A stretch of DNA of 64,000 nt, taken from JAFGXT01 sp963677165 (GTDB lineage Bacteria > Verrucomicrobiota > Lentisphaeria > Victivallales > SZUA-371). The translations under genes were made by a program, and so were the position numbers. Positions within the stretch are counted from its first letter, which is position 1, and every line of letters begins with the position of its first letter. The notes beneath the pieces are model-generated. The model made no database searches. It saw only the letters and a list, made by a program, of their open reading frames with translations, and was not told where the DNA came from. Location: contig CAXXSX010000001.1 in NCBI GenBank assembly GCA_963677165.2, positions 124,001 to 188,000 of the forward strand. The letters run 5' to 3'. This document shows, piece after piece, positions 18,930 to 27,218 of the stretch.

Positions 18930-20236
18930 GGTTGTATTCTCCTGTTGTGGCGTGAGTTGTTTTCCGGAACCAGGGCAATGGTTTCGTTGTAATCTGCCAG
19001 CAGGGATTCAATACCTACGGAGCGGCGTTCGTCTGCGTCATCCAATGCCAGATCAAGGTCACATTCTTCACAGTTCCGATCACAGAAGGTTGGTTCATAC
19101 GAATCCGGTTCCTTATAGGTCGTGATAACTCCTTCATAATTTCGCAGTACCACCTTATTGGTTGACCATGAGATCAGGTAATTAGGCATTACCGGGATTT
19201 TGCCGCCGCCGCCGGGAGCGTCGATTACGTAGGTTGGGACGCAGAAGCCACTGGTATGCCCGATCAGGCTTTCAAGTATTTCGATTCCTTTTCCGACAGG
19301 TGTACGGAAGTGGCTGAGTCCTTCAGACAGGTCGCACTGATAAAGATAATACGGGCGCACACGGTTATAAACCAGCTTGTGAACCAGTGAACGCATAATA
19401 CGCGGACAGTCGTTTACGCCGGAAAGCAGTACGGACTGGTTTCCCAGCGGAATTCCGGCTTCGGCGAGTCGATTTAGCGCGATTCTCGATGATTTCGTTA
19501 ATTCACGTGGATGATTAAAATGGGTATTAATCCACAATGGATGATGCTTTTTCAGCATTTGCACCAGATTGTCTGTAATTCTGTATGGCAATACAACCGG
19601 GGTACGGGTCCCAATACGAATCACTTCAACATGTTCTACTTTTCGAAGTTCCGTTAATATCCAGTCGAGATATTCAGTGGAAAGCAGAAACGGATCGCCT
19701 CCGCTGAGCAGTACATCGCGTACCTGCGGCGTCTTTCGGATATAATCGATTCCCTGGGATATCTGTTCGCGATCCGGAATGGTATCCCGGTCTCCGACGC
19801 GACGTTTCCTGGTGCAGTGCCGGCAGTACATTGAACAGGTGTTACTCACCAGCAGCAGTACGCGGTCGGGATAGCGGTGAGTCAATCCCGGTACGGGGCT
19901 GTCGTGATCTTCGTGTAGCGGGTCGGACATATCTGATTTTTGTATGTCCAGTTCATTGATTACTGGAAAACTCTGTTTGAATATCGGATCGTTTTCCAGT
20001 TCGTCAGTGTTGATCAGCGACAAGTAATAAGGAGTGATTGACATCGGGAATTTTTCAACGGTTTTGGTGAAATTTTCCCTGAGTCGTTCCGGCAGTTTAA
20101 TGTCCAGCAGATTTTCGAAGGTTTCGAGGTCCTTCACACAATGTTTCATCTGCCATTTCCAGTCTTTCCAGTTTCTTGCTACTCCTCCATCTATTTCGTT
20201 TAAAATCTTTTGTTGGTTTTCCGTAAGACTTAACAT
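18926..20236 (-). CDS. ablA: lysine 2,3-aminomutase
   Basis: Radical SAM/PLP enzyme converting L-lysine to L-beta-lysine (436 residues). The cluster motif CSMYCRHC (C-x3-C-x2-C) lies at about 140, the PLP lysine is in PGGGGKIP at about 345, and the two aspartates expected to recognise the lysine epsilon amine are in QCDLSEGLSHFRTP and YVIDAPGG. Zinc-type cysteines are in CDRNCEECDLDL near the C-terminus. Together with ablB at the operon's end it should make acetyl-beta-lysine, an osmolyte. It could alternatively feed lysine degradation, but no such genes are present. It lies 27 bp downstream of marR. Confidence 0.93.
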   Translation of the reverse strand: MLSLTENQQKILNEIDGGVARNWKDWKWQMKHCVKDLETFENLLDIKLPERLRENFTKTVEKFPMSITPYYLSLINTDELENDPIFKQSFPVINELDIQKSDMSDPLHEDHDSPVPGLTHRYPDRVLLLVSNTCSMYCRHCTRKRRVGDRDTIPDREQISQGIDYIRKTPQVRDVLLSGGDPFLLSTEYLDWILTELRKVEHVEVIRIGTRTPVVLPYRITDNLVQMLKKHHPLWINTHFNHPRELTKSSRIALNRLAEAGIPLGNQSVLLSGVNDCPRIMRSLVHKLVYNRVRPYYLYQCDLSEGLSHFRTPVGKGIEILESLIGHTSGFCVPTYVIDAPGGGGKIPVMPNYLISWSTNKVVLRNYEGVITTYKEPDSYEPTFCDRNCEECDLDLALDDADERRSVGIESLLADYNETIALVPENNSRHNRRIQP

Positions 20237-20263
20237 TAGTCTTTCCTGGTTTTGTTCAGCAAT

Positions 20264-20761
20264 TTATTGCGGTATCACATTGTGGCTTACAAACAGGTTT
20301 GGAGATGCGTCAATGGTTTCCACTTCCATGAGCTTTACAACCTGTTCAAGTGCTTCCGTGATATTTTTCTGTTCAGATTCAGAAAGATTTGTAAGAGATG
20401 ATGATAATCGATCCTGTAATAGTGACGGTGCCGCGTCAAACACTCCCTGTCCAGCAGGGGTAAGATCAAGAAAGACCTGGCGACGGTCCTTATCAGAGCG
20501 TCTTCTAGTCAGATACTGTTTGGCTTCCAGACGGTCGACGATACCGTTTACCGTACTGGTCCCGAGATAAACGGTATTGGCCAGCATGGTCAACGTCATC
20601 GGAGTATCCGATTTGGACAAAGCGTCGAGGCAAAGCAGCTGTGGAGTAGTCAAACCCAGCTCCGCATTCAGCTTTCGCGAATATTTGTCAACTGCTCGAA
20701 TCACCTGACGCAGTGACCGGAGAATCCTCAAATCATAACTGTCATTTATTTCTGAATTCAT
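20264..20761 (-). CDS. MarR family transcriptional regulator of the abl operon
   Basis: A 165-residue winged-helix regulator with the MarR core: helices around LGLTTPQLLCLDALSKSD, recognition helix region TMLANTVYLGTSTVNGIVDRLEAKQYLTRRRSDKDRRQVFLDLT and a C-terminal dimerisation helix. It is the first gene of the operon, 27 bp before ablA, and an inverted repeat lies just upstream of its start, so autoregulation of the whole operon is likely. AGGAAAT precedes the ATG. The effector is unknown; a link to osmotic state or lysine is inferred from context. Confidence 0.88.
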   Translation of the reverse strand: MNSEINDSYDLRILRSLRQVIRAVDKYSRKLNAELGLTTPQLLCLDALSKSDTPMTLTMLANTVYLGTSTVNGIVDRLEAKQYLTRRRSDKDRRQVFLDLTPAGQGVFDAAPSLLQDRLSSSLTNLSESEQKNITEALEQVVKLMEVETIDASPNLFVSHNVIPQ

Positions 20762-20780
20762 TAAATTATTTCCTGTAAGA

Positions 20781-20826
20781 ATATTTCGTGTACGAATTAA
20801 TCTAGCACGAAATATATATTTTTCAA
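20781..20826 (-). promoter_or_regulatory. promoter and MarR-type operator of the abl operon
   Basis: A perfect 10-bp inverted repeat has arms ATATTTCGTG at 20781-20790 and CACGAAATAT at 20806-20815, with a smaller palindrome TTCGT-GT-ACGAA at 20785-20796. On the minus strand a candidate -35 (TTGAAA, 20826-20821) and -10 (TAGATT, 20804-20799) are 16 bp apart, so the -10 lies between the arms. A repressor bound here would block the polymerase. Confidence 0.6.
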
Positions 20827-21032
20827 GAAAGATACTGTTAGGATTTTTTTAGATAACTACTGGACATTTGGCTATTTAAGTATAATATTAATTGAAAGGT
20901 CTGAGAGTGAGGTTGTGACCAAACTCGAAGAGTTCGCATACTATTACAACATTCTGAAGCATTAATGCCAAGATGGTTGAATCATACTTCTTCCATATTC
21001 CGCATGGTGCCTGTAATTTTGAGGTACGTTTT

Positions 21033-21278
21033 ATGTCGACCAGGATTGCCCTGATCGGGATTATTGTAGAAAATCCCGATATCACCGACGAGCTGAACCG
21101 GATTTTGCATGAGAGCCGTGAATATATCATCGGCCGCATGGGAATTCCATATCGACCGCGCGAGGTCAATATTATCAGCGTTGTCGTGGATGCGTCCAAT
21201 GATGCCATCAGCGCGATATCGGGGAAACTCGGACGCCTGGAGGGGTGCAGCGTTAAAACCGTATATTCAAAGAAATAG
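21033..21278 (+). CDS. TM1266-type iron-only hydrogenase system regulator
   Basis: An 81-residue ACT/CopG-like protein matching the TM1266 family found with [FeFe]-hydrogenase genes: IALIGIIVENPDITDELNRILHESREYIIGRMGIPYRPREVNIISVVVDASNDAISAISGKLGRLEG is close to the family pattern throughout. I chose the ATG at 21033, with GAGG 9 bases upstream, over an in-frame start at 20973. It lies 12 bp upstream of hydG and is surely co-transcribed. Its biochemical role is unproven even in the family; it is presumed regulatory. Confidence 0.85.
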   Translation: MSTRIALIGIIVENPDITDELNRILHESREYIIGRMGIPYRPREVNIISVVVDASNDAISAISGKLGRLEGCSVKTVYSKK

Positions 21279-21290
21279 AGGACTTATATC

Positions 21291-22739
21291 ATGTATGACA
21301 CGATGTCACCGCATGCCGTTGATTTTATCGACGACGCCGAAATCAAAGCAACGCTGGAATATGCCGAGCAAAACAGAAATAACCGGGAATTGATTGAATC
21401 TCTTATTGAAAAAGCCGGTTCCTACAAGGGACTTTCTCATCGTGAGGCTTTGATCCTGCTTGATTGCGATATCCCTGAGCTGAACGAAAAAATGTTTGAT
21501 TTGGCCCGGAAGATCAAAGAAGAAATTTACGGACGCCGTATTGTAATGTTCGCTCCGCTATATTTGTCGAACTACTGTATTAACGGCTGTGTGTACTGTC
21601 CGTTCCACGCCAAAAACAAGACGATTCCGCGCAAAAAACTTTCCCAGAAGGAAATCGAAGAGGAAGTTATCGCTTTGCAGGATATCGGTCATAAACGTCT
21701 GGCGTTGGAAACCGGTGAACACCCTACACTCAGCCCGATCGAATATGTGCTGGAAAGTATCAAGACTATTTACGGGATCAAACATAAGAACGGGGCAATC
21801 CGTCGTGTAAATGTAAATATCGCGGCGACCACGGTTGAAGAATACGCCATGCTTAAAGACGCAGGGATCGGTACTTATATCCTGTTTCAGGAAACTTACC
21901 ATAAGGACACTTATGAGGAGCTGCATCCGACCGGACCGAAACACGATTATGCCTGGCATACCGAAGCCATGGATCGTGCCATGGATGGTGGAATTGACGA
22001 TGTCGGCTTAGGCGTACTTTTCGGATTGAACCTGTATCGTTATGACTTTACAGGGCTGTTGATGCATGCTGAACACCTTGAAGCCTTCAAGGGGGTTGGA
22101 CCGCATACGATCAGCGTACCCCGTATCCGTCCGGCGGATGATATTGAGCAGGGCGATTTCTCAAACGCTATCGATGATGATACGTTTGCCAAGATCGTGG
22201 CGGTATTGCGTATTGCTGTACCGTATACCGGAATTATTGTTTCCACTCGTGAATCCCGCAAGTCCCGTGAAAAGGTTCTGGAGCTTGGAGTTTCTCAGCT
22301 TAGCGGCGGTTCCCTGACCAGCGTCGGTGGCTATGCCGAACAGGAAAAACAGCATAAGTCCGGTCACAAGATTGCGGAAGATGATGAAGATTCCAGACAG
22401 TTTGAAGTTAGTGATACCCGTCCTTTGGATGAGGTTATGAACTGGCTGCTTTCGCTTGGATATATCCCGAGTTTCTGTACCGCCTGTTATCGCGAAGGCC
22501 GTACCGGCGACCGTTTTATGAAGCTGGTGAAGTCCGGTAATATTGCCTGTTGCTGTCAGCCGAACGCAATGATGACGCTGAAAGAGTATCTTATGGATTA
22601 TGCTTCAGAAGATACCCGTATGAAGGGTGAAAAGGTGATCGAAGAAGAACTGATGCGTATTCCGAAAGAGAACATCCGGGAAATCACCCGTAAGCATTTG
22701 GCAGAAATTGAAGAAGGCAAGCGCGACTTCAGATTTTGA
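21291..22739 (+). CDS. hydG: [FeFe]-hydrogenase maturase HydG
   Basis: Radical SAM tyrosine lyase that makes the CO and CN ligands (as an Fe(CO)2CN synthon) for the hydrogenase H-cluster. The 482-residue product has the radical SAM motif CINGCVYC (C-x3-C-x2-C, about residue 97) and the C-terminal auxiliary-cluster motif, with CTAC about 22 residues before the next cysteines in IACCCQPNAM. Length and both clusters agree with a functional enzyme. hydE, hydF and hydrogenase structural genes are not in the window, so they must be elsewhere. Confidence 0.95.
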   Translation: MYDTMSPHAVDFIDDAEIKATLEYAEQNRNNRELIESLIEKAGSYKGLSHREALILLDCDIPELNEKMFDLARKIKEEIYGRRIVMFAPLYLSNYCINGCVYCPFHAKNKTIPRKKLSQKEIEEEVIALQDIGHKRLALETGEHPTLSPIEYVLESIKTIYGIKHKNGAIRRVNVNIAATTVEEYAMLKDAGIGTYILFQETYHKDTYEELHPTGPKHDYAWHTEAMDRAMDGGIDDVGLGVLFGLNLYRYDFTGLLMHAEHLEAFKGVGPHTISVPRIRPADDIEQGDFSNAIDDDTFAKIVAVLRIAVPYTGIIVSTRESRKSREKVLELGVSQLSGGSLTSVGGYAEQEKQHKSGHKIAEDDEDSRQFEVSDTRPLDEVMNWLLSLGYIPSFCTACYREGRTGDRFMKLVKSGNIACCCQPNAMMTLKEYLMDYASEDTRMKGEKVIEEELMRIPKENIREITRKHLAEIEEGKRDFRF

Positions 22740-23307
22740 GTTATAAGTTAAACCTTGTATTATTTATTTGCATATGTTATTTTGTTTTTTTTGAATCAGA
22801 AAATCGGAGGATTCTTAAACTTAGATAGACAAAAATTACAATTGAAATAAAGTTATCGATGGTAACTTTCAGCAAACGTTTCAAATAGAAAATTCGCCAA
22901 ATTTGAACAGAAGAAACGATGTTGAGGGTTGCTCTCGCTTTATATGACATTCGGGAAGGGAATTTTATTCCCGAATATAGTATTTTGCGGGAGCTCTTTC
23001 TGCATTCTTCTGTGGGTGTTTTGGCGAATACCTCTATTTGGTGTGGAAGAGCTCCTTTTTTGCAGGTCAACGCTCCTACGTCGCTTTCGCGGAGAAATCT
23101 TTCGATAGCAGACGCTCAAAAGTAGGGGCGATTTTATCAGAACCTGGCACTACTTTTCAATTATGGCGCTCTCATGGCGTTAATTTGAGTCTGAAAATAT
23201 ATTTTCAGCCAAATTAACGACATTACTCGGCACCGGCACCTTGCCGGGCGTGGTCCAGCGGCGAAACGCTGGTCAGCGAAGCCGAAATCTCCACACATTC
23301 CCACAAC
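22740..23307. repeat. hairpin-rich intergenic gap
   Basis: No convincing gene in 568 bp. Five inverted repeats are seen: 22949-22957 with 22968-22976 (ATTCGGGAA/TTCCCGAAT); 22990-22998 with 23047-23055 (GGAGCTCTT/AAGAGCTCC, followed by a run of six T); 23180-23188 with 23210-23218 (GTTAATTTG/CAAATTAAC) enclosing CTGAAAAT/ATTTTCAG at 23191-23198/23201-23208; 23233-23238 with 23242-23247 (CCGGCA/TGCCGG); and 23255-23260 with 23267-23272 (CCAGCG/CGCTGG). The second could end the hydG transcript. The rest looks like a palindromic repeat mosaic. Confidence 0.65.
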
Positions 23308-23706
23308 GTGACGAATAAAGACCCGGTAAGAATGATTCTGGAATATCTTCCTGGTTACAATGAAGACAACTCATGGATTACGGTCCGTGGAGTGATTGGA
23401 CAAATGGGAGAAATTCAGAATCTTTGTCGTATAGCCAAATATTTCAGGAGGCAGCCAAAGACGTTGTATACGATTTTGATGGAGGAACACGGTTCCATAC
23501 TGATTTTGAGCCGTTCGTTCCGGGTGCGCAATCTCGATTTGCAATCTATGCATGAGTTAACCGACGGACTGTCTGATACGATTCATTTGTTACGGGAAAT
23601 GATAATGCTGCCGCATGGGTGCTATCTTGAACACATGCGTTGTCAGGAGGAATATCTTGCTGGAAAATATGATGTTCCTGAATCTTTGAAAAAGGCTTTT
23701 CAATGA
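23308..23706 (+). CDS. small protein of unknown function
   Basis: A 132-residue soluble protein with a GTG start; an ATG at 23332 is an alternative. It has no recognisable domain. The composition is mixed alpha/beta and the C-terminus is charged (HMRCQEEYLAGKYDVPESLKKAF). Support for its being real comes from the strong terminator directly after its stop codon. No good ribosome binding site is visible, so the start is uncertain. It is convergent with the esterase gene. Confidence 0.5.
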   Translation: MTNKDPVRMILEYLPGYNEDNSWITVRGVIGQMGEIQNLCRIAKYFRRQPKTLYTILMEEHGSILILSRSFRVRNLDLQSMHELTDGLSDTIHLLREMIMLPHGCYLEHMRCQEEYLAGKYDVPESLKKAFQ

Positions 23707-23708
23707 AT

Positions 23709-23734
23709 AAACAAGCCGGATCACCGGCTTGTTT
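23709..23734. terminator. bidirectional terminator between convergent genes
   Basis: Arms 23709-23719 (AAACAAGCCGG) and 23724-23734 (CCGGCTTGTTT) form an 11-bp perfect stem with loop ATCA, between the small gene ending at 23706 and the esterase gene ending at 23747. Confidence 0.85.
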
Positions 23735-23746
23735 GAGGAAAGTAAT

Positions 23747-25024
23747 TTACTTCTGATTTGCCTTAAAGAAAAATTTATTGCAGTTCGGCATGTAGAAGCC
23801 ATGTTCGCATCCCTGTCTTACTTCTAATGTTTTGGGACCGGGGAAATTGTTGTAGGCAATCCATACACCTGACGCTGGGCAAACGTAATCACCCAGATTG
23901 GCGATGATATGGAGTTTACAATTTGGATTGGCGCGTTTTACATGGTTGACCGGATCAAAGTAGAGTATTGCCGGAGTATAGGCGATACCCCATCCGCCCA
24001 TCAGACGTTTTAGTTGTGATCTGCCCATGTCGCAGCACCATGGAGACCATGCATAGCATTCTGTTACGTCCTTATCAAGGCCGGCTGCTGCCAGAGACTG
24101 AAGTCCACCCTGACTGCCGCCGGTAGCTTTCAGGTCCTTGCCATTCCATTCCGGCAATGACTTCACATATTCCAGCGCCCTTATTACTCTCAGAAACATA
24201 TCGTGAAAGTAAGCGGTATCCGGATTTGAGTTTTCCTTTTTGCTGAAAGCATATCCTTTCAGCGTAGTCTTGCCCAGATTTTTATAATACTCTTTCGGTT
24301 GCGCGTTAAGAATCCCATGGGCATTGATATCAAAGACAATTCTGTCTTTTGCTTTTTTCAGCTTTTTGTTCGCTCCGCCCACGCCGTAACCATGAAATGT
24401 TACTTCTGCCGGCAACGATTTCTTCGCTGCATTTTTGGGCATGCACAGGTAGCCGCTTACGGGCATTTTTCCAGCACAGGAAATTTTGACATCATACGCC
24501 ACTACATCTTTTGTGCCTTTGACTTCTTTCATTTCCAGAACTTTAAGCGGAACTGAAGCCAGTAATTTTTTCTGCTCTGTCCAATACTTATCAAAGTCGG
24601 AAGGTTCCGGCATTCCTTTTAGAGTTTCAGGAGCAACACATGCACCGCCGTCAAAGAATACCGATTTATCTTTTCCACGGTATTTGAACATAATAGGCTT
24701 ATTATTATCATCGGAAGCTGTTACATAGATACGTACGAAGCCAGGTTTGTCCATTGAAGTGGTGATTTTGAAACCATCTTTGGATGAAGAGCCTTCTCCT
24801 TTTTGAGTGATCCCGTCGTCTCCGGTACGGGTCCATTTGAGTTTTTTCCCTTCGACGGGTGTTTTCCCATCATAAAGCATGATGGTGAATTCCATTTTTT
24901 CACCCGGTTTGTAGATTGGTGTGTCTTTTTTTCCTTGTTTACCCCAGAGAGAGTAGTTTTGTGCCTGAACTGCATATGATAATGCAAGAGTCAGGGTTAC
25001 GGCAGCGAACAATTTTTTCAACAT
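23747..25024 (-). CDS. secreted CE7-type acetyl (xylan) esterase
   Basis: A 425-residue alpha/beta hydrolase with an N-terminal signal peptide (about 1-21). An Ig-like N-terminal domain (about 30-115, with YKPGEKMEFTIMLYDGKTPVEGKKLKWTRTG) precedes the CE7/AXE1 domain. The nucleophile elbow is GGSQGGLQSLAAAG (about 290), and the later acid and base are probably in LHIIANLGDYVCP and GCEHGFYMPN. CE7 enzymes deacetylate xylo-oligosaccharides and cephalosporin C; here a plant or algal glycan role is inferred from the carbohydrate-rich surroundings. It is monocistronic, between two terminators. Confidence 0.85.
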   Translation of the reverse strand: MLKKLFAAVTLTLALSYAVQAQNYSLWGKQGKKDTPIYKPGEKMEFTIMLYDGKTPVEGKKLKWTRTGDDGITQKGEGSSSKDGFKITTSMDKPGFVRIYVTASDDNNKPIMFKYRGKDKSVFFDGGACVAPETLKGMPEPSDFDKYWTEQKKLLASVPLKVLEMKEVKGTKDVVAYDVKISCAGKMPVSGYLCMPKNAAKKSLPAEVTFHGYGVGGANKKLKKAKDRIVFDINAHGILNAQPKEYYKNLGKTTLKGYAFSKKENSNPDTAYFHDMFLRVIRALEYVKSLPEWNGKDLKATGGSQGGLQSLAAAGLDKDVTECYAWSPWCCDMGRSQLKRLMGGWGIAYTPAILYFDPVNHVKRANPNCKLHIIANLGDYVCPASGVWIAYNNFPGPKTLEVRQGCEHGFYMPNCNKFFFKANQK

Positions 25025-25091
25025 TCTTTCGACCCCTTTATCCGTACAACGGATTGTGTTGATTCCACTTCCTGTTCTTTTGAGAAGTGGA

Positions 25092-25121
25092 TAATTAAAA
25101 AAGCCGGGATTTGTTTCCGGC
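25092..25121 (-). terminator. rho-independent terminator of the purO-uvrD operon
   Basis: On the minus strand AGCCGG (25121-25116), a 9-base loop and CCCGGCT (25107-25101) are followed directly by a T-run (TTTTTTAATTA). It lies 38 bp after the helicase stop codon. Confidence 0.85.
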
Positions 25122-25158
25122 TGCTTGCTGTAATAACGGTCAAAAAATCTTTTTGGAA

Positions 25159-27204
25159 CTACTCATCATCATCATTAAGCATGGCAAAGATATTGGCAAA
25201 ACCCTGGTGCAGATCATCGGTTGACATTTTGATGAATAAGTCATCCGGTTCACATTTGTCAACGATATCTATCGGCAGGTATTCCAGGAATGGCGACGGA
25301 CGCTGCATTTTTGATTGTCCGTATCGCATTCGACTTCCCGCATGACTTATAACCAGGTTCTGTTGTGCCCGAGTGATCGCCACATAAAACAGCCGTAATT
25401 CTTCATCAATACTGTTTTCCTTGATGGAACGTTCGTGCGGGAACAGGTTGAACTCAAGTCCCACCAGAAATACATACGGAAACTCAAGGCCTTTGGAGGC
25501 ATGTACAGTGGAAAGTGTTACCGCATCCGGATGTTCTTCTTCTTCCTTGGTTTTGTCATTGTCGTCAAACAGGGCATAGCTTTCCAGAAAGCCGAGCAGG
25601 GTGGCTTCTTCGCTGTCATCCAGCTTCCGTTCGTAATCAGCAATGGCATTGATAAATTCATATACGTTTTCTTGACGGATTTCCGCGTCGCGTAATGATT
25701 TATACACTTTTAGAAAGCAGTTCATGTAATTGACTTCCTGAAGGTATGCGAGAACTTTTTCTGCGACATCGCCGGGTTCTTCAAAAATCTTTCTGAATTT
25801 TGTCAAAGTATGATAAAAATCCTGTGCACTGCTTTTCGCTTTGCCGGAGATTTTTTCGTGATATTTCTCACTTCCGATCAGCTTTGACATTGGTTCGTGG
25901 GTTTCCTGCTGGAGTTCCTTCAGGTTTTTTATTGCCTTATCTCCAATTCCCCGTGATGGTACTCCGATGATTCGCAGAAAACTCTGGTCTTCGCGTGGAT
26001 TTACCAGGAGTTTGAGATATGCCGCTGCATCCTTGATTTCTTTTCGGCTGAAAAACTCCTGTCCACCAACCAGACGATAAGGAACGCCAATGTGACGCAG
26101 GGATTGCTCAAGTATGCGGGACATATGGTTGGAGCGGTAAAGTATGGCGAAATCCTTGTATGAGCGGTTCGGATCAGTACTTACTTCCTGCTGAATAAGT
26201 TCCGAAACAAATTCGGCTTCGGCATCAGCGGAAAGTGTTTTTACCAGCTTCAAGTTGTCACCTTCGCCTTTTGCCGACCATAATTTCTTGTCGAATCGGT
26301 CGGTATTGTTGGCGATTACATGGTTGGCGGCATCCAGAATTTTACTGGTTGAACGATAGTTTTGTTCGAGTCGTACTTCCTTCACGTCTTTAAATTTTTT
26401 CGGAAAGTCCAGAATATTTTCAACTATGGCGCCGCGCCAGCCGTAGATACTCTGGTCATCGTCACCAACCACGCAGAGGTTGCAGCGTTCTCCGGCAAGC
26501 ATTTCAATCATCCTGAATTGAACTGTATTGGTATCCTGATACTCATCGACCAGCAGATATTCATAGCGTTCACGATATTTCTCAAGAACCTCGGGAAATT
26601 CCTTGAACAGCCGGTAGACGAAAAACAGCATATCGTCGAAATCCAGCATGTTCTGATTTTCCAGAATTTGCTGGTAACGTTTGTACGCGTGGGCCATTCG
26701 GATATTGTGGTCAGTATCGGCAAACCGGATCGCCTGATCCGGGCCTACCGTATTGTTCTTGCAGTCTCCAATATACCATTTAAGTTGGTCGATCGGAGTG
26801 TTTTCAGTAGTAAATCCCAGTTCGCCGACAGCCTGCTTAAGAATACCTTTCTGGTCGCTGTCGTCGGCAATTGTGAAATTTGCGGTGAATCCGAGCCGGG
26901 TAATATCCCGGCGTAGAATCATGGAACAGAATGAGTGAAACGTTCCAACTGTGACCCGTTTTGCAACGTTCTCGGCAACCATGGAGCTGATACGCTCTTT
27001 CATTTCTCTGGCTGCCTTGTTGGTAAAGGTCATCGCCAGAATGCGTTCGGGGGGAATGCCTTGCTGGAGCATGTACGCGATACGAAAAGTGATTACCCGG
27101 GTTTTACCGGTTCCGGCTCCTGCCAGAACCAGTACCGGACCTTCAATCGTGCTTGCCGCGCTGCGCTGCTCCGCGTTAAGCTGGTCGAGAATGGAATTAC
27201 TCAT
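25159..27204 (-). CDS. UvrD/PcrA/Rep-type superfamily 1 DNA helicase
   Basis: A 681-residue SF1A 3'-5' helicase. It has a Q motif (LNAEQRSAA), Walker A GAGTGKT, motif Ia MTFTNKAAREMKERI, motif II LLVDEYQDTN, motif III VVGDDDQSIYGWRGA, motif IV VRLEQNYRST, motif V LSTVHASKGLEFPYVFLVGLE and motif VI EELRLFYVAITRAQQNLVISHA. The C-terminal tail after motif VI is short. It probably acts in nucleotide excision repair or replication restart. UvrD, PcrA and Rep cannot be separated reliably without alignment. It follows purO after 14 bp. Confidence 0.92.
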   Translation of the reverse strand: MSNSILDQLNAEQRSAASTIEGPVLVLAGAGTGKTRVITFRIAYMLQQGIPPERILAMTFTNKAAREMKERISSMVAENVAKRVTVGTFHSFCSMILRRDITRLGFTANFTIADDSDQKGILKQAVGELGFTTENTPIDQLKWYIGDCKNNTVGPDQAIRFADTDHNIRMAHAYKRYQQILENQNMLDFDDMLFFVYRLFKEFPEVLEKYRERYEYLLVDEYQDTNTVQFRMIEMLAGERCNLCVVGDDDQSIYGWRGAIVENILDFPKKFKDVKEVRLEQNYRSTSKILDAANHVIANNTDRFDKKLWSAKGEGDNLKLVKTLSADAEAEFVSELIQQEVSTDPNRSYKDFAILYRSNHMSRILEQSLRHIGVPYRLVGGQEFFSRKEIKDAAAYLKLLVNPREDQSFLRIIGVPSRGIGDKAIKNLKELQQETHEPMSKLIGSEKYHEKISGKAKSSAQDFYHTLTKFRKIFEEPGDVAEKVLAYLQEVNYMNCFLKVYKSLRDAEIRQENVYEFINAIADYERKLDDSEEATLLGFLESYALFDDNDKTKEEEEHPDAVTLSTVHASKGLEFPYVFLVGLEFNLFPHERSIKENSIDEELRLFYVAITRAQQNLVISHAGSRMRYGQSKMQRPSPFLEYLPIDIVDKCEPDDLFIKMSTDDLHQGFANIFAMLNDDDE

Positions 27205-27218
27205 TACTGTTGTACTGC

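Noticed and set aside
20888..21208. 106-codon minus-strand frame over the TM1266-type gene
   Set aside because: It is the antisense of a clearly conserved small gene.
22777..23070. 97-codon minus-strand frame downstream of hydG
   Set aside because: It runs through several inverted repeats, is basic and low in complexity, and has no ribosome site.
26362..26916. 184-codon plus-strand frame
   Set aside because: Antisense of the helicase motifs, no independent evidence.
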